A stretch of DNA of 64,000 bases, taken from positions 1-64,000 of the forward strand of contig JAILQE010000012.1 of assembly GCA_024699125.1 (NCBI GenBank). Reading direction: 5' to 3'. Shown here piece after piece: positions 51,817 to 60,141 of this stretch. Origin of the DNA: Candidatus Saccharimonadota bacterium (GTDB lineage Bacteria > Patescibacteriota > Saccharimonadia > Saccharimonadales > Saccharimonadaceae). Numbering within the stretch: position 1 is the stretch's first letter; every line of letters starts with the position of its first letter. The notes beneath the pieces were generated by a model that worked only from the letters and a program-made list of their open reading frames with translations, searched no databases and had not been told where the DNA came from. Both the position numbers and the translations under genes were made by a program.

Positions 51817-52755
51817 ATGAGCAAATTTGATGAGCAGTATCTGGACCTGTGCGAGAGGATTCTGAAACATGGCGAAAAAGTCACCACCGACCCTTCTGTG
51901 CTTAGTAAGACTACCGCAAAATCTACCAGCACTAACATGCCAACCCACTTGGCGCAAACTGCCAAGCCTACCACTACTTATTCGTTGCCACACCAGGTTT
52001 TAACCTTTGATCTTGAAGAAGAATTCCCAATTCTCACCACTAAATTTGTAGCCTTTAAATCGGCCGTGCTTGAGATGCTTTGGATTTACCAGGCCATGAG
52101 CAACGACGTACGTTGGCTACACGAACGCGGCATTAAGATCTGGGACGAATGGGAGATCGACGAAAACGGCGACTACATGGGCAAACACTTCGGCAAAGAA
52201 TTCGCCCACACCATCGGCACTGCCTATGGCTGGATTGTAAATAAGTATCAGCTCACTCCTTCTCTTATTGAAACCCTTAAAACCGACCCGGCCAACCGCC
52301 GCATGATTATGTCACTCTGGCAAAATGAGTGGCTACCTACTGCCGCTTTACCTTCCTGTGTTTGGAATTCGCAATGGAATGTTACTGGCGGTCGTCTCAA
52401 CATGATGGTTACTGTGCGCTCTAATGACGTGCCGCTCGGCATGCCATTCAACGTGGCTCAATATGCGGTGCTTTGTCATCTCCTGGCTCAAGTCACCGGT
52501 CTAAGGCCTGGCCAATTTACCTACGTAATCAACAATGCCCACATCTACGAAAACCAAATCGACGGCATCAAAGAACAACTTGCTCGCCGCGACGAGAAGA
52601 TCAAAAAAGACGGCAAGCTATTTGACGCGCCAAAGCTTTGGATTAATCCAGAAATCAAAGATTTCTTCAAGTTTGACAACTCCAAAGAGCTCAAAGATAT
52701 AAAACTAGAAGGCTACGAGCATCAAGGCAAAATCTCGATGCCGGTTACGGAGTAA
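51817..52755 (+). CDS. thyA: Thymidylate synthase
   Basis: 312 residues. Nucleophile in LPSCVW, then RSNDVPLGMPFN, QYAVLCHLLAQ and NNAHIYENQ. It makes dTMP from dUMP using methylene-THF, producing DHF. The residue after the Cys is Val. AAAAGGAGG precedes the ATG. It ends one base before folA, whose product restores THF; glyA follows. Confidence 0.95.
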   Translation: MSKFDEQYLDLCERILKHGEKVTTDPSVLSKTTAKSTSTNMPTHLAQTAKPTTTYSLPHQVLTFDLEEEFPILTTKFVAFKSAVLEMLWIYQAMSNDVRWLHERGIKIWDEWEIDENGDYMGKHFGKEFAHTIGTAYGWIVNKYQLTPSLIETLKTDPANRRMIMSLWQNEWLPTAALPSCVWNSQWNVTGGRLNMMVTVRSNDVPLGMPFNVAQYAVLCHLLAQVTGLRPGQFTYVINNAHIYENQIDGIKEQLARRDEKIKKDGKLFDAPKLWINPEIKDFFKFDNSKELKDIKLEGYEHQGKISMPVTE

Positions 52756-52756
52756 A

Positions 52757-53230
52757 ATGTTTAGTATTATTGCTTGTATTGGTAAAAATCGTGAACTCGG
52801 CAACCAGGGCGGGCTGGTTTTTCAAATCAAAGAAGATATGCAATTTTTTAAAGAGACCACTATGGGCCACCCAGTGATTATGGGCGACCGCACTTTCACA
52901 TCTTTGCCGCATGCGCTGCCTGGCCGCACTAATTATGTTTTGACGCGCCACCCAGAGCGCTTGCCAGAAGGCGTAATTGCTGTTAATGATATCGAAGCGT
53001 TTATTAAAGAACACACTAACGAGGAAGTATTCGTGATTGGTGGCGGATTTGTTTACAACGAATTCCTGCCATATGCCGACAATTTGTATTTAACAGAAGT
53101 AGACGCTGAGGCCGAGGCCGACACGTTCTTCCCAGAATTCGACAAATCAAAGTATGAGAAAACTATAATCAAGAAAGGTCAAAGCGATGATTTAACCTAC
53201 GCCTTCGCCAAATATACCAAACTTAATTAA
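52757..53230 (+). CDS. folA: Dihydrofolate reductase
   Basis: 157 residues: SIIACIGKNRELGNQGG, the FKETTMGHPVIMGDRTF helix and loop, and EVFVIGGGFVYNEFL, the NADPH-binding GG. It reduces DHF made by the neighbouring thymidylate synthase. Start one base after the thyA stop. Confidence 0.95.
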   Translation: MFSIIACIGKNRELGNQGGLVFQIKEDMQFFKETTMGHPVIMGDRTFTSLPHALPGRTNYVLTRHPERLPEGVIAVNDIEAFIKEHTNEEVFVIGGGFVYNEFLPYADNLYLTEVDAEAEADTFFPEFDKSKYEKTIIKKGQSDDLTYAFAKYTKLN

Positions 53231-53239
53231 GGAGCTAAT

Positions 53240-54607
53240 ATGGATCCAGTATTTAAACTAATTGAGGGTGAGAAAAAACGCCAAAGCGAAGGGCTGGAGC
53301 TAATTCCAAGCGAAAACTACGTTTCTGCGGCGGTATTAGAGGCGATGGGGTCGGTTTTGACCAATAAATATTCCGAAGGTTACCCAAATTTTGAGGGCGT
53401 CCCGGGTTGGAAAGAAGATAAAATCGCTAAGGAAATCTTGCCAAATTACCGCTACTACGGTGGCCAAGACAACATCGACCGTATCGAACGCATTGCGATT
53501 GACCGCGCTTGCCGTTTGTTCCACGCCGACCACGCCAACGTGCAACCACACTCTGGCGCCCAGGCCAACAACGCTGTGTACTTTGCTTGGCTCGAGCCAG
53601 GCGACACTGTGCTTGGCATGTCTCTACCTGCCGGTGGCCACCTTACACACGGTGCCCCTGTCACTTTGTCTGCCCATATCTATAATTTCGTAGGCTATGG
53701 TGTAGCTGAAGATGGCGATATTGATTACGGTGATTTTGAGAAAAAGGCACTTGAATGCGATCCGAAAATCATGCTAGTTGGCTATTCCGCCTTCATGAAA
53801 ATCCCTGATTTCGACCGCGTAGCCGAAATCCGCAAGAAAGCCGTTGAAAAATTCGGCCATGAGATCCTCTTGATGGCCGATATGGCGCACGTGGCTGGTC
53901 TCATCGCCGGTGGCGTCCATCCAAACCCACTCGATCACGGCTTTGACGTAATGACAACCACCACCCACAAGACTCTCCGTGGCCCACGCGGTGGCATCAT
54001 CCTTTCAAAAGGCAACGTTGCTTCCCCGCTCAAAAGACCAGAGAAGACTCTTGCAAATATTCCAATCTTGATTGATCGCGCCGTGTTCCCTGGTACCCAG
54101 GGTGGTCCACTCGAGCATGTGATTGCCGCAAAAGCTGTGGCCTTTGGCGAAGATTTGAAACCAGAGTTTAAAGAATATGCTACGAATATCGTTAAAAATG
54201 CCAAGACCTTGGCCGCTGAGCTCATGAATTACGGCTTCGTGCTTCAAGGTAACGGCACCGAGAACCACCTTATCCTTGCTGATGTCAAAAAGAGCTTCGG
54301 CTTTGACGGTAAGGTTTATGAGCGCGCGCTCGATATGGTTGGCCTGACCTTGAACGCTAACGCCGTAGCCTCTGACAAAGGTGGTGCTTTCCGCCCATCT
54401 GGCGTGCGCCTTGGTACTCCAGCTATGACCACTCGTGGCCTTGGCGTTGAGGAAATGAAGACCTTGGCTGGTTGGATGAAGAAAGTTGCCGATATCTGCG
54501 TAAAAGTTGGCGATGAAGACAAGCTCGGCGATTACAAAGCTGAGCTCGATGCGATCCGCGAAGAAGTTCGTGAACTTGCGCTTAAATTCCCAGTTCCTGG
54601 TATCTAA
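53240..54607 (+). CDS. glyA: Serine hydroxymethyltransferase
   Basis: 455 residues. PLP lysine in TTTHKTLRGPRGG, plus SENYVS and RPSGVRLGTPAMTTRG. It transfers a one-carbon unit from serine to THF, giving the methylene-THF used by ThyA. With thyA and folA this makes a complete thymidylate cycle in one operon. It is slightly longer than the typical 415-430 residues. AAGGAGC precedes the ATG. Confidence 0.95.
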   Translation: MDPVFKLIEGEKKRQSEGLELIPSENYVSAAVLEAMGSVLTNKYSEGYPNFEGVPGWKEDKIAKEILPNYRYYGGQDNIDRIERIAIDRACRLFHADHANVQPHSGAQANNAVYFAWLEPGDTVLGMSLPAGGHLTHGAPVTLSAHIYNFVGYGVAEDGDIDYGDFEKKALECDPKIMLVGYSAFMKIPDFDRVAEIRKKAVEKFGHEILLMADMAHVAGLIAGGVHPNPLDHGFDVMTTTTHKTLRGPRGGIILSKGNVASPLKRPEKTLANIPILIDRAVFPGTQGGPLEHVIAAKAVAFGEDLKPEFKEYATNIVKNAKTLAAELMNYGFVLQGNGTENHLILADVKKSFGFDGKVYERALDMVGLTLNANAVASDKGGAFRPSGVRLGTPAMTTRGLGVEEMKTLAGWMKKVADICVKVGDEDKLGDYKAELDAIREEVRELALKFPVPGI

Positions 54608-54609
54608 AA

Positions 54610-54648
54610 CCACAAAAATAAGCCCTGCGGGGCTTATTTTTGTTGTGG
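54610..54648 (+). terminator. Terminator of thyA-folA-glyA
   Basis: CACAAAAATAAGCCC stem with its complement; T5 follows in both directions. Confidence 0.85.
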
Positions 54649-54802
54649 AGCGTGCGGGAAGAGCTCCCTAACGCTCCCCCAAAAATAAAAAAGTGAGAGC
54701 AAGCTCTCAATTTTCGTGGTCCTCCCGCTTACGCGGTAGACCACAGGGCGTCACCTCAAAAAAGCCAAAGCAAGCTTTGGTTTTTCTCGGTTCCTACTGT
54801 GG
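54643..54802 (-). ncRNA. Structured element E1 at tRNA-Ala(CGC), with tRNA 3'-end copy
   Basis: Core 54741-54802: outer helix CCACAG/CTGTGG, inner helix ACC/GGT, CCAAAG/CTTTGG hairpin with A and T runs, fixed strands (minus) AGGA and GACGCC. The outer helix uses the CCA end of the tRNA itself. At 54643-54660 a copy of the tRNA-Ala 3' end (TTCCCGCACGCTCCAC) follows and can fold as an acceptor/T-arm mini-helix (GGAGCGT/ACGCTCC). Confidence 0.75.
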
Positions 54803-54875
54803 TGGAGCGTGCGGGAATCAAACCCGCGACCTCAGCAATGCGAATGCTGCGCTCTATCAGCTGAGCTAACGCCCC
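54800..54875 (-). tRNA. tRNA-Ala (CGC)
   Basis: Minus-strand cloverleaf: acceptor GGGGCGT/ACGCTCC, anticodon stem CAGCA/TGCTG with loop TTCGCAT (CGC), encoded CCA. Confidence 0.95.
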
Positions 54876-54914
54876 GTGCCTATAATTTTATCACATCTAA
54901 TTTTTTATATAAAG

Positions 54915-54945
54915 AAAAGCCCGCCGATAGTGCTGGCGGGCTTTT
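54915..54945 (-). terminator. Terminator of the 54950-55519 gene
   Basis: GCCCGCC pairs with GGCGGGC; TTTT follows on the minus strand. Confidence 0.8.
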
Positions 54946-54949
54946 CGGG

Positions 54950-55519
54950 TCACGCTTCTAATATAGGATGATAGTTATCCGCTTCGAATGCCGTCTCAAT
55001 GTCTATCGTAATATCGTCTGTTACTCTTGCATTAAACATGCAAATAATCTGATTTGCCTTCTCGGTGCTTTCGATTTTTTTAGTCGATATCACGACGCTA
55101 TTCTTCTTTTTCGGACATTCGAAAATACTGCAATTGTGGCTTGACGCTTTCCAACTAACCAGTTTGCCAGGTTCGTCGACATTCTCGACATATAACCCAT
55201 ACGCGGTCGGGTTTGGAACGAGCTCCGAGAACTCACCATCCGTGAAGTATACGATTATTCCGGTTCGAGAGGACTGTCCAACGAGTTGCTTTCCGAATAC
55301 AAGACGAACTCCTTCCTGCGGATCCGCGTTGTCCTGAACATATCCTCGTATTGTCTGGTCGCTGCGATCCACCATCAAATACCCGTTAATATGGATACGA
55401 GGATCTATTTCTTCTTTCTCGTTTTCCTTCTTCTTTTTCTTTTTGACGATTACCGTCTGTGTGACCCCAATTTCGTAAAGTGCGTAAACTTTAGGTTTTG
55501 TTAGTTTTTCATCACTCAT
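54950..55519 (-). CDS. Unknown protein, tandem paralogue A
   Basis: 189 residues, soluble. A Lys/Glu-rich stretch (KKKKKKENEKEE) follows a short beta strand; the body is beta-like, with GYLMVDRSDQTIRGYVQDN, then GLYVENVDEPGKLVSW. It aligns by eye with the next gene upstream on the same strand (GYVITSDKKKFHGFVDD, GYVGAWPDGPGTLMVF). AGGAGGGT precedes the ATG. Family unknown. Confidence 0.6.
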   Translation of the reverse strand: MSDEKLTKPKVYALYEIGVTQTVIVKKKKKKENEKEEIDPRIHINGYLMVDRSDQTIRGYVQDNADPQEGVRLVFGKQLVGQSSRTGIIVYFTDGEFSELVPNPTAYGLYVENVDEPGKLVSWKASSHNCSIFECPKKKNSVVISTKKIESTEKANQIICMFNARVTDDITIDIETAFEADNYHPILEA

Positions 55520-55604
55520 TTTGCATACCCTCCTATGAAAATTTTTTTAGAGCGATAGGGGTATTATAGCATATTTTGCCATATTTTTCCAACGTGAAGG
55601 CTTG

Positions 55605-55626
55605 AAAAAGCCCGCTCATGCGGGCT
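55605..55626 (-). terminator. Terminator of the 55616-56158 gene, holding its stop codon
   Basis: AGCCCGC pairs with GCGGGCT, T5 follows; the TGA stop lies in the loop, so the gene ends inside its terminator. Confidence 0.8.
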
Positions 55627-56158
55627 CTTCCGGGGGTGATTGTAGCGGTACATAGTCGTTGTTTTCCCAGAGTCGGTAGACTGTTCCGTAATCGTGGAAA
55701 ATTTTATTGAATAATGTCTCGACAGTGCTTAACTCTTTTTTCTCTGTGATCTTCGTAAACCTTCCGTAGACATCTTCATTATCTGGCGATCCATTAAACA
55801 ACTCTATTTCATCTGCGAATACCATGAGGGTGCCAGGGCCATCCGGCCAAGCTCCTACATAGCCATAGAGCTTCGTGTTAAATAAACCTCCGCCTTCGAC
55901 TCCGATATAAAACTCCGTCGTCTTGCCGTTTCGATGCCCACCGACAAAGCGTCTTGCCATTGGAGCAGCGCTCCATAACTTGTGCTTCGATGACATGCGC
56001 TCGTATTCTCCCATTAGCAAATAGTCATCAACAAAGCCGTGAAACTTCTTTTTGTCGCTCGTGATGACATATCCGCTCATGATCTGCTTATCCTCTTCAG
56101 TTGGTTTTTGCTTGCCGCTATATATCTCAATCTTGTAGTATTCACCCACCAATACCAC
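55616..56158 (-). CDS. Unknown protein, tandem paralogue B
   Basis: 180 residues at most; the start is unsettled because AAAGGAGGTGG precedes GTG, TTG and GTG codons in the same frame (56150-56158 region). Body as in paralogue A: a GYVITSDKKKFHGFV strand pair, a basic loop (RRFVGGHRNGK) and GYVGAWPDGPGTLMVF. TTATAAT lies upstream on the minus strand. No signal or span. Confidence 0.6.
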   Translation of the reverse strand: MVLVGEYYKIEIYSGKQKPTEEDKQIMSGYVITSDKKKFHGFVDDYLLMGEYERMSSKHKLWSAAPMARRFVGGHRNGKTTEFYIGVEGGGLFNTKLYGYVGAWPDGPGTLMVFADEIELFNGSPDNEDVYGRFTKITEKKELSTVETLFNKIFHDYGTVYRLWENNDYVPLQSPPEEPA

Positions 56159-56218
56159 CTCCTTTCAAGGTACGTACAAATATTATAACATTTTTCGCCT
56201 TTTTTCGCTACTTTTTTG

Positions 56219-56247
56219 TTTACATTTATTATTATTTGTGCTATAAT
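56219..56247 (+). promoter_or_regulatory. Promoter of the long structured transcript
   Basis: GTTACA, 17-bp spacer, TATAAT (extended by TGTGC). Confidence 0.75.
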
Positions 56248-56518
56248 AATATATACAGTGTAGCGATACAGTTCTATGAGTATCGCCGTGACCACTGTGT
56301 TTCGGTGTGGGATGAAGCCCCCATCTCAATTAGCCGTCGGGCTACGAGTAGAAAAGAGCTTCAAATGACAAACTAACTCAAACAATATAACTGGGAGAGT
56401 GACCTACAACAAAGCTTCATCACTCATGCACCTTGGAGCAGCTTCTCCTCTAGAAATCTATATAGTATTCAATCAAAGCGTAAAGTCATAGATTTCTATA
56501 GAGAGAAAGGATGTGACC

Positions 56519-56632
56519 ATGAAGTCACATGATCAACTCACTTCTAGCGAAGATTCCTACAGTTCCGTTAACTGTATGATGCGCCGAGTTAAGGACTTGG
56601 TATGCATTATAAAAGCCCGAAAAGGCAGATAA
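56519..56632 (+). CDS. Possible 37-residue protein inside the structured transcript
   Basis: ATG 56519 follows GAAAGGATGTGACC, a fair Shine-Dalgarno. The product (MKSHDQLT..., ending KARKGR) is basic at its C-terminus and unrecognised. The start codon falls in the loop of the ATGTGAC/GTCACAT hairpin. May be chance. Confidence 0.3.
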   Translation: MKSHDQLTSSEDSYSSVNCMMRRVKDLVCIIKARKGR

Positions 56633-56697
56633 TCACGAGACTTACAGGAAAAAACTTACACCGTTCGCTACGAAGTGGCTCACAATTTCATATCGTG

Positions 56698-56729
56698 GGG
56701 TCCGCAAATCACCGACGCGGACCCTTTTT
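56698..56729 (+). terminator. Terminator of the structured transcript
   Basis: GGGTCCGC pairs with GCGGACCC around 11 bases, then TTTTT. Confidence 0.85.
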
Positions 56730-56749
56730 CCTGCCCCATTTTTTTTCAG

Positions 56750-56864
56750 ACATCAAAAAAGTACCATATTGTGGCATTTCGGAGCGCGGCAGCGCGAGAA
56801 TTAGCGCCGGTCGCCCATGGCGATGGGCCGACCGGACGCGGCCACAATTGGTACTTTTTGATGT
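56750..56864 (+). ncRNA. Structured element E2, copy a
   Basis: Outer stem ACATCAAAAA...GTACCA...ATTGTGGC paired with its complement up to TTTTTGATGT. Inside: CGGAGCGCGGCAGCGCGAG, then AATT-AGCGC, helix CGGTCG/CGACCG with CCCAT/ATGGG inside, then GACGCG. Copy b at 61014-61103 has the same fixed strands but different helix sequences. On the minus strand it serves as the rpsI terminator. Confidence 0.75.
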
Positions 56865-57265
56865 TAACGCTTGCTGAACTGTTCTTTCTTGCGGGCAGAG
56901 CGCAAACCATATTTTTTGCGTTCTTTTTCGCGTGGGTCGCGTTTCATCATGCCAGCCTTCTTGAGCACTGGACGTAGGTCTGGAGCTTCAAGAGTGATAG
57001 CTTTTGAAATAGCGAGCTTGATAGCGTCAACTTGGCCAGCCAAGCCACCGCCTTTGACTACGATGGTAATATCGTAATCTTTTTGCTTGCCAGCGATGGC
57101 AAGTGGATCGGTGATCTCAGCGAGCTGAGTTTTGTTGCCAGAAAGATATTCTAGAGCAGGCTTGTCGTTGATGGTGATTTCGCCTTTGCCTTTGTAGAGG
57201 CGGGCGGTAGCGGTCGCAGCTTTGCGGCGGCCAAGACCATAGGTATATTTCTTAGTAGTAGCCAT
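56864..57265 (-). CDS. rpsI: 30S ribosomal protein uS9
   Basis: 133 residues. YGLGRRKAATATARL, GKGEITIN, and the basic end ...KKYGLRSARKKEQFSKR that reaches the P site. Its start overlaps the rplM stop by one base. Last gene of the ribosomal run. Confidence 0.97.
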   Translation of the reverse strand: MATTKKYTYGLGRRKAATATARLYKGKGEITINDKPALEYLSGNKTQLAEITDPLAIAGKQKDYDITIVVKGGGLAGQVDAIKLAISKAITLEAPDLRPVLKKAGMMKRDPREKERKKYGLRSARKKEQFSKR

Positions 57266-57690
57266 TATTTAATCTCCTTTGGGTTTTGAGCGGCGTGAGC
57301 ATGCTCGGCACCTTCGAAGATGCGAAGGCGAGCGAGGCGGTCAGCAGCTAATTTGTTCTTTGGGAGCATACCCTTAACGGCTTCGCGAATTGCGAGGCTT
57401 GGGTCTTTTTCGATGATCTCTTCAAGTTTGAGTTCACGAAGACCACCTGGGAATCCGCTGTGGCTGTAATACTTTTTATCGGTCATTTTGTTACCGGTAA
57501 CCACAAGATTCTTAGCATTGGTTACTACTACGTAGTCACCATTGTCGATATGTGGGGTGTAGGTAACTTTAGATTTGCCCATCAATTTGTCGGCAATAAC
57601 GACGGCGAGTTTGCCAAGTGGCAAGACAGAAGCGTCGATTACCCACCATTCGCGGCTAATTTCTGAGCCTTTTTGTGAATAAGTCTTCAT
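57265..57690 (-). CDS. rplM: 50S ribosomal protein uL13
   Basis: 141 residues, including SREWWVIDASVLPLGKLA, GDYVVVTNA and the YYSHSGFPGG loop. Paired with rpsI as in most bacteria; overlaps rplQ by one base. Confidence 0.97.
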   Translation of the reverse strand: MKTYSQKGSEISREWWVIDASVLPLGKLAVVIADKLMGKSKVTYTPHIDNGDYVVVTNAKNLVVTGNKMTDKKYYSHSGFPGGLRELKLEEIIEKDPSLAIREAVKGMLPKNKLAADRLARLRIFEGAEHAHAAQNPKEIK

Positions 57691-58085
57691 TATTTAGCCT
57701 CCTTCTTAGCGGCTTTCTTCTCGAGTGAGATTTCATCTACAAAAGAGATGGTACCCATTTCGGAATTGTCGCCGCGACGGAAACCGGTGTGCTCAATTTT
57801 GAGATAGCCAGAGTCACGTTTGATTTGTGGGGCGATTACATCTACCAAGAGGTCGGCAGTTTCGATGTCGCCCAGTCTTGCGATAATCAAGCGACGGTTA
57901 GCTAGGCCACCTTTTTTGGCGAGAGTAATTAATTTCTCAGTTGAGCGACGGATTTCTTTGGCACGCGCGAGCGTGGTTTCGATAGATTGATATTTAATCA
58001 GGGAGCACATCAGCCCACGAGTGAGTGCTAGCCTCTGATCGGTTTCGCGGCCGAACTTGCGGCCTTTGTATCCGTGGCGATGCAT
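57690..58085 (-). CDS. rplQ: 50S ribosomal protein bL17
   Basis: 131 residues: MHRHGYKGRKFGRETDQR, LTRGLMCSLIKY, TTLARAKEIRR, then GYLKI..TGFRRGDNSEM. Usual place after rpoA, one base apart. Confidence 0.97.
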   Translation of the reverse strand: MHRHGYKGRKFGRETDQRLALTRGLMCSLIKYQSIETTLARAKEIRRSTEKLITLAKKGGLANRRLIIARLGDIETADLLVDVIAPQIKRDSGYLKIEHTGFRRGDNSEMGTISFVDEISLEKKAAKKEAK

Positions 58086-58086
58086 A

Positions 58087-59037
58087 TTAAATATTTAACT
58101 CCGTTAACTTTTCTTTAACTTCGTCTAACGCTTTAGCACCAAAGCCTTTGAGATCTTTGAGATCGGTCTCAGAGAGCATGACGAGGTCACGCACGGTCTT
58201 GATGTCGTTGTTGATAAGGGCGTTAGCGGTGCGAGCGGAGAGGTCGAGCTCTTCAATTGGGAGCATCAAACCAGATTCATCTTCTTCGCTCTTGGTGCCT
58301 GGGGCTGGAGCAGATTCGACAGTAGTGCTGCCAGCGAGGGCAGTATATTGATTGACGAGGATAGCAGCAGCTTCTTCAAAGGCTTCCTTTGGAGTGATGG
58401 TGCCATCGGTATCAATAGTGATGGTGAGTTGTTGAAGGTTGGTGTCTTGACCAACACGAGTATTCTCAACTTTGTAGCGTACGCGAAGAACTGGAGTAAA
58501 GACAGCGTCGAGGGCGATCATATCACCGTGAACACGTTCTTCACCAGATTTTTCAAGTGAAAGATAGCCGCGGCCAGTTTCGACGACAAAGCTCATCTTG
58601 AGGACGAATTTTGGGTCATCGATGTGGCAGATAACTTGGTTTGGATTGGCGATTTCAACTTCGGCTGGAAGTTTGATATCACCAGCAACCACGCGTTTGT
58701 CACCATCTTTTTCAGATTGATCAGAACCTTTAATTTCAAGGCTAAGTTCAACTGGAGCATCGGTGTGGCATTTGAAGCGAATGTTCTTCAAATTGAGCAT
58801 GATATCAACGACGTCTTCGCGGATGCCTGGGATGGCAGCGAATTCGTGGGTTGAACCAGCGATGCTAAAAGAAGTGATAGCGGCACCTTTAATGCTAGAA
58901 AGGAGAACGCGGCGAAGTGAGTTACCAAGAGTGTTACCGTAGCCATAGTAAAGTGGCTTGATGACAAACTCGGCACTGTTCTTACCTAGCTCTTTAACTT
59001 CAGCAAGAGCAGCTTCGTGAATAGTTTTTGTAGTCAT
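58087..59037 (-). CDS. rpoA: RNA polymerase alpha subunit
   Basis: 316 residues. N-terminal domain with GNTLGNSLRRVLLSSIKGAA for dimerisation; a Gly/Ser/Glu linker (about 232-246); C-terminal domain (LDLSARTANALINNDI..., GFGAKALDEVKEKL) that contacts UP elements and activators. Complete, so activator contacts at promoters are possible. Confidence 0.97.
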   Translation of the reverse strand: MTTKTIHEAALAEVKELGKNSAEFVIKPLYYGYGNTLGNSLRRVLLSSIKGAAITSFSIAGSTHEFAAIPGIREDVVDIMLNLKNIRFKCHTDAPVELSLEIKGSDQSEKDGDKRVVAGDIKLPAEVEIANPNQVICHIDDPKFVLKMSFVVETGRGYLSLEKSGEERVHGDMIALDAVFTPVLRVRYKVENTRVGQDTNLQQLTITIDTDGTITPKEAFEEAAAILVNQYTALAGSTTVESAPAPGTKSEEDESGLMLPIEELDLSARTANALINNDIKTVRDLVMLSETDLKDLKGFGAKALDEVKEKLTELNI

Positions 59038-59051
59038 ATTCTAGTTTCTCC

Positions 59052-59669
59052 TTAGCGTGAGTAATACTCAACGATTAATTGTTCGTTAATGCCTGGTTCA
59101 GCCTCTTCGCGTTTTGGCAAACCAGTAATTTCGATTTTCATTTTCTTAGCGTCGGCTTTCAACCAGGAAACTGGAGTAGCGCCGGCTGCGCTGATGATAT
59201 TTGGGAGATTCTTGAAATATTCAGAAGTAGTAGATTTAGAACGAACCTCTAGAACATCACCCGGGTTCAAACGAATTGAAGGAATATCAATTCGGCGACC
59301 GTTCAAGAGAAAATGTCCGTGCGAGACGAGTTGGCGAGCTTGGCGGCGAGTAGTCGCGAAGCCAGCACGAAAGACGGCGTTATCGGCGCGGCGCTCGAGG
59401 TACTCGAGCAAGTTTTCACCGGTAAGACCTTCGGCTTCAGTAGCCTCTTTCATAACTTTCGCAAATTGTTTCTCAAGAAGACCGTACAAACGGCGGACTT
59501 TTTGTTTTTCGCGGAGCTGAGTAAGATAAAGGCTGCCGCCACGTACGCGCATATCGCCGTGCTGACCTGGAATACCAGATTTCTTAGCCATGACTTTATG
59601 AGCTTTTGGAGCGAGAGCGAAACCTTCACGACGGCTCTGCTTGACGATTGGAGAATGATCACGTGCCAT
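59052..59669 (-). CDS. rpsD: 30S ribosomal protein uS4
   Basis: 205 residues from ATG 59669 (MARDHSP). The S4 RNA-binding domain includes RRADNAVFRAGFATTRRQARQLVSHGHFLLNG-type residues at about 90-130. An upstream in-frame extension is not supported. Confidence 0.97.
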   Translation of the reverse strand: MARDHSPIVKQSRREGFALAPKAHKVMAKKSGIPGQHGDMRVRGGSLYLTQLREKQKVRRLYGLLEKQFAKVMKEATEAEGLTGENLLEYLERRADNAVFRAGFATTRRQARQLVSHGHFLLNGRRIDIPSIRLNPGDVLEVRSKSTTSEYFKNLPNIISAAGATPVSWLKADAKKMKIEITGLPKREEAEPGINEQLIVEYYSR

Positions 59670-59670
59670 A

Positions 59671-60129
59671 TTACGGTTTCCTTTCTCCCTTTGGACGCAC
59701 ACCACCGTGCGCGATTGGGGTTACATCAGTAATGCTATCAATTTTAATGCCAACAGTAGAGACGGCGCGGATTGCGCTATCGCGGCCAAGACCAATACCT
59801 TTTACGTAGACATCTACGGAATTAAGAGCGTGATCTTTTTTGGCGGCGCTCAAAGCTTTTTCAGCTGCAATTTGAGCGGCATAGGCGGTACCTTTTTTAG
59901 AACCGCGGAAGCCGTTAGCGCCAGCTGATGAAGCGGTGAGGATTTCGCCTTTTTTGTCGGTGACACTAATGATAGTGTTGTTAAACGTAGCTTGAATATG
60001 CAATTCACCTGCGTTAACGATTCTTTTACCTTTTTTGCCAGCTTTGGACTTTTTAGCTTCTGGAGCTTCAACGGCTTCAGCAGTTTCAGGAGTCTCAGTG
60101 GCAACAGTTTTAATTTCTTCTTCTGCCAT
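59671..60129 (-). CDS. rpsK: 30S ribosomal protein uS11 with acidic N-terminal extension
   Basis: 152 residues, about 25 longer than usual. The first 35 residues are Glu/Ala-rich followed by basic KKSKAGKKGKR. The core has HIQATFNNTIISVTD, GFRGSKKGTAYAAQ, and the end TPIAHGGVRPKGERKP. Confidence 0.95.
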   Translation of the reverse strand: MAEEEIKTVATETPETAEAVEAPEAKKSKAGKKGKRIVNAGELHIQATFNNTIISVTDKKGEILTASSAGANGFRGSKKGTAYAAQIAAEKALSAAKKDHALNSVDVYVKGIGLGRDSAIRAVSTVGIKIDSITDVTPIAHGGVRPKGERKP

Positions 60130-60141
60130 GATTTATCCTTT

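Larger units (their letters stand above)
56254..56729 (+). ncRNA. Candidate long structured RNA, unidentified
   Basis: Between a strong promoter and a strong terminator lie about 475 bases rich in helices: GCGATAC/GTATCGC inside CAGTG/CACTG; TAGCC/GGCTA; CTCTAGAAATCTAT with ATAGATTTCTATAGAG; ATGTGAC/GTCACAT; TACAGTT/AACTGTA. Known RNase P, tmRNA, SRP and 6S landmarks were looked for and not seen. Short frames exist (see 56519-56632), so it could be a coding mRNA with a structured leader or a decayed gene. Confidence 0.5.

Noticed and set aside
56254-56729. RNase P RNA, tmRNA or 6S RNA
   Set aside because: None of the conserved sequence landmarks of these RNAs could be found on either strand.
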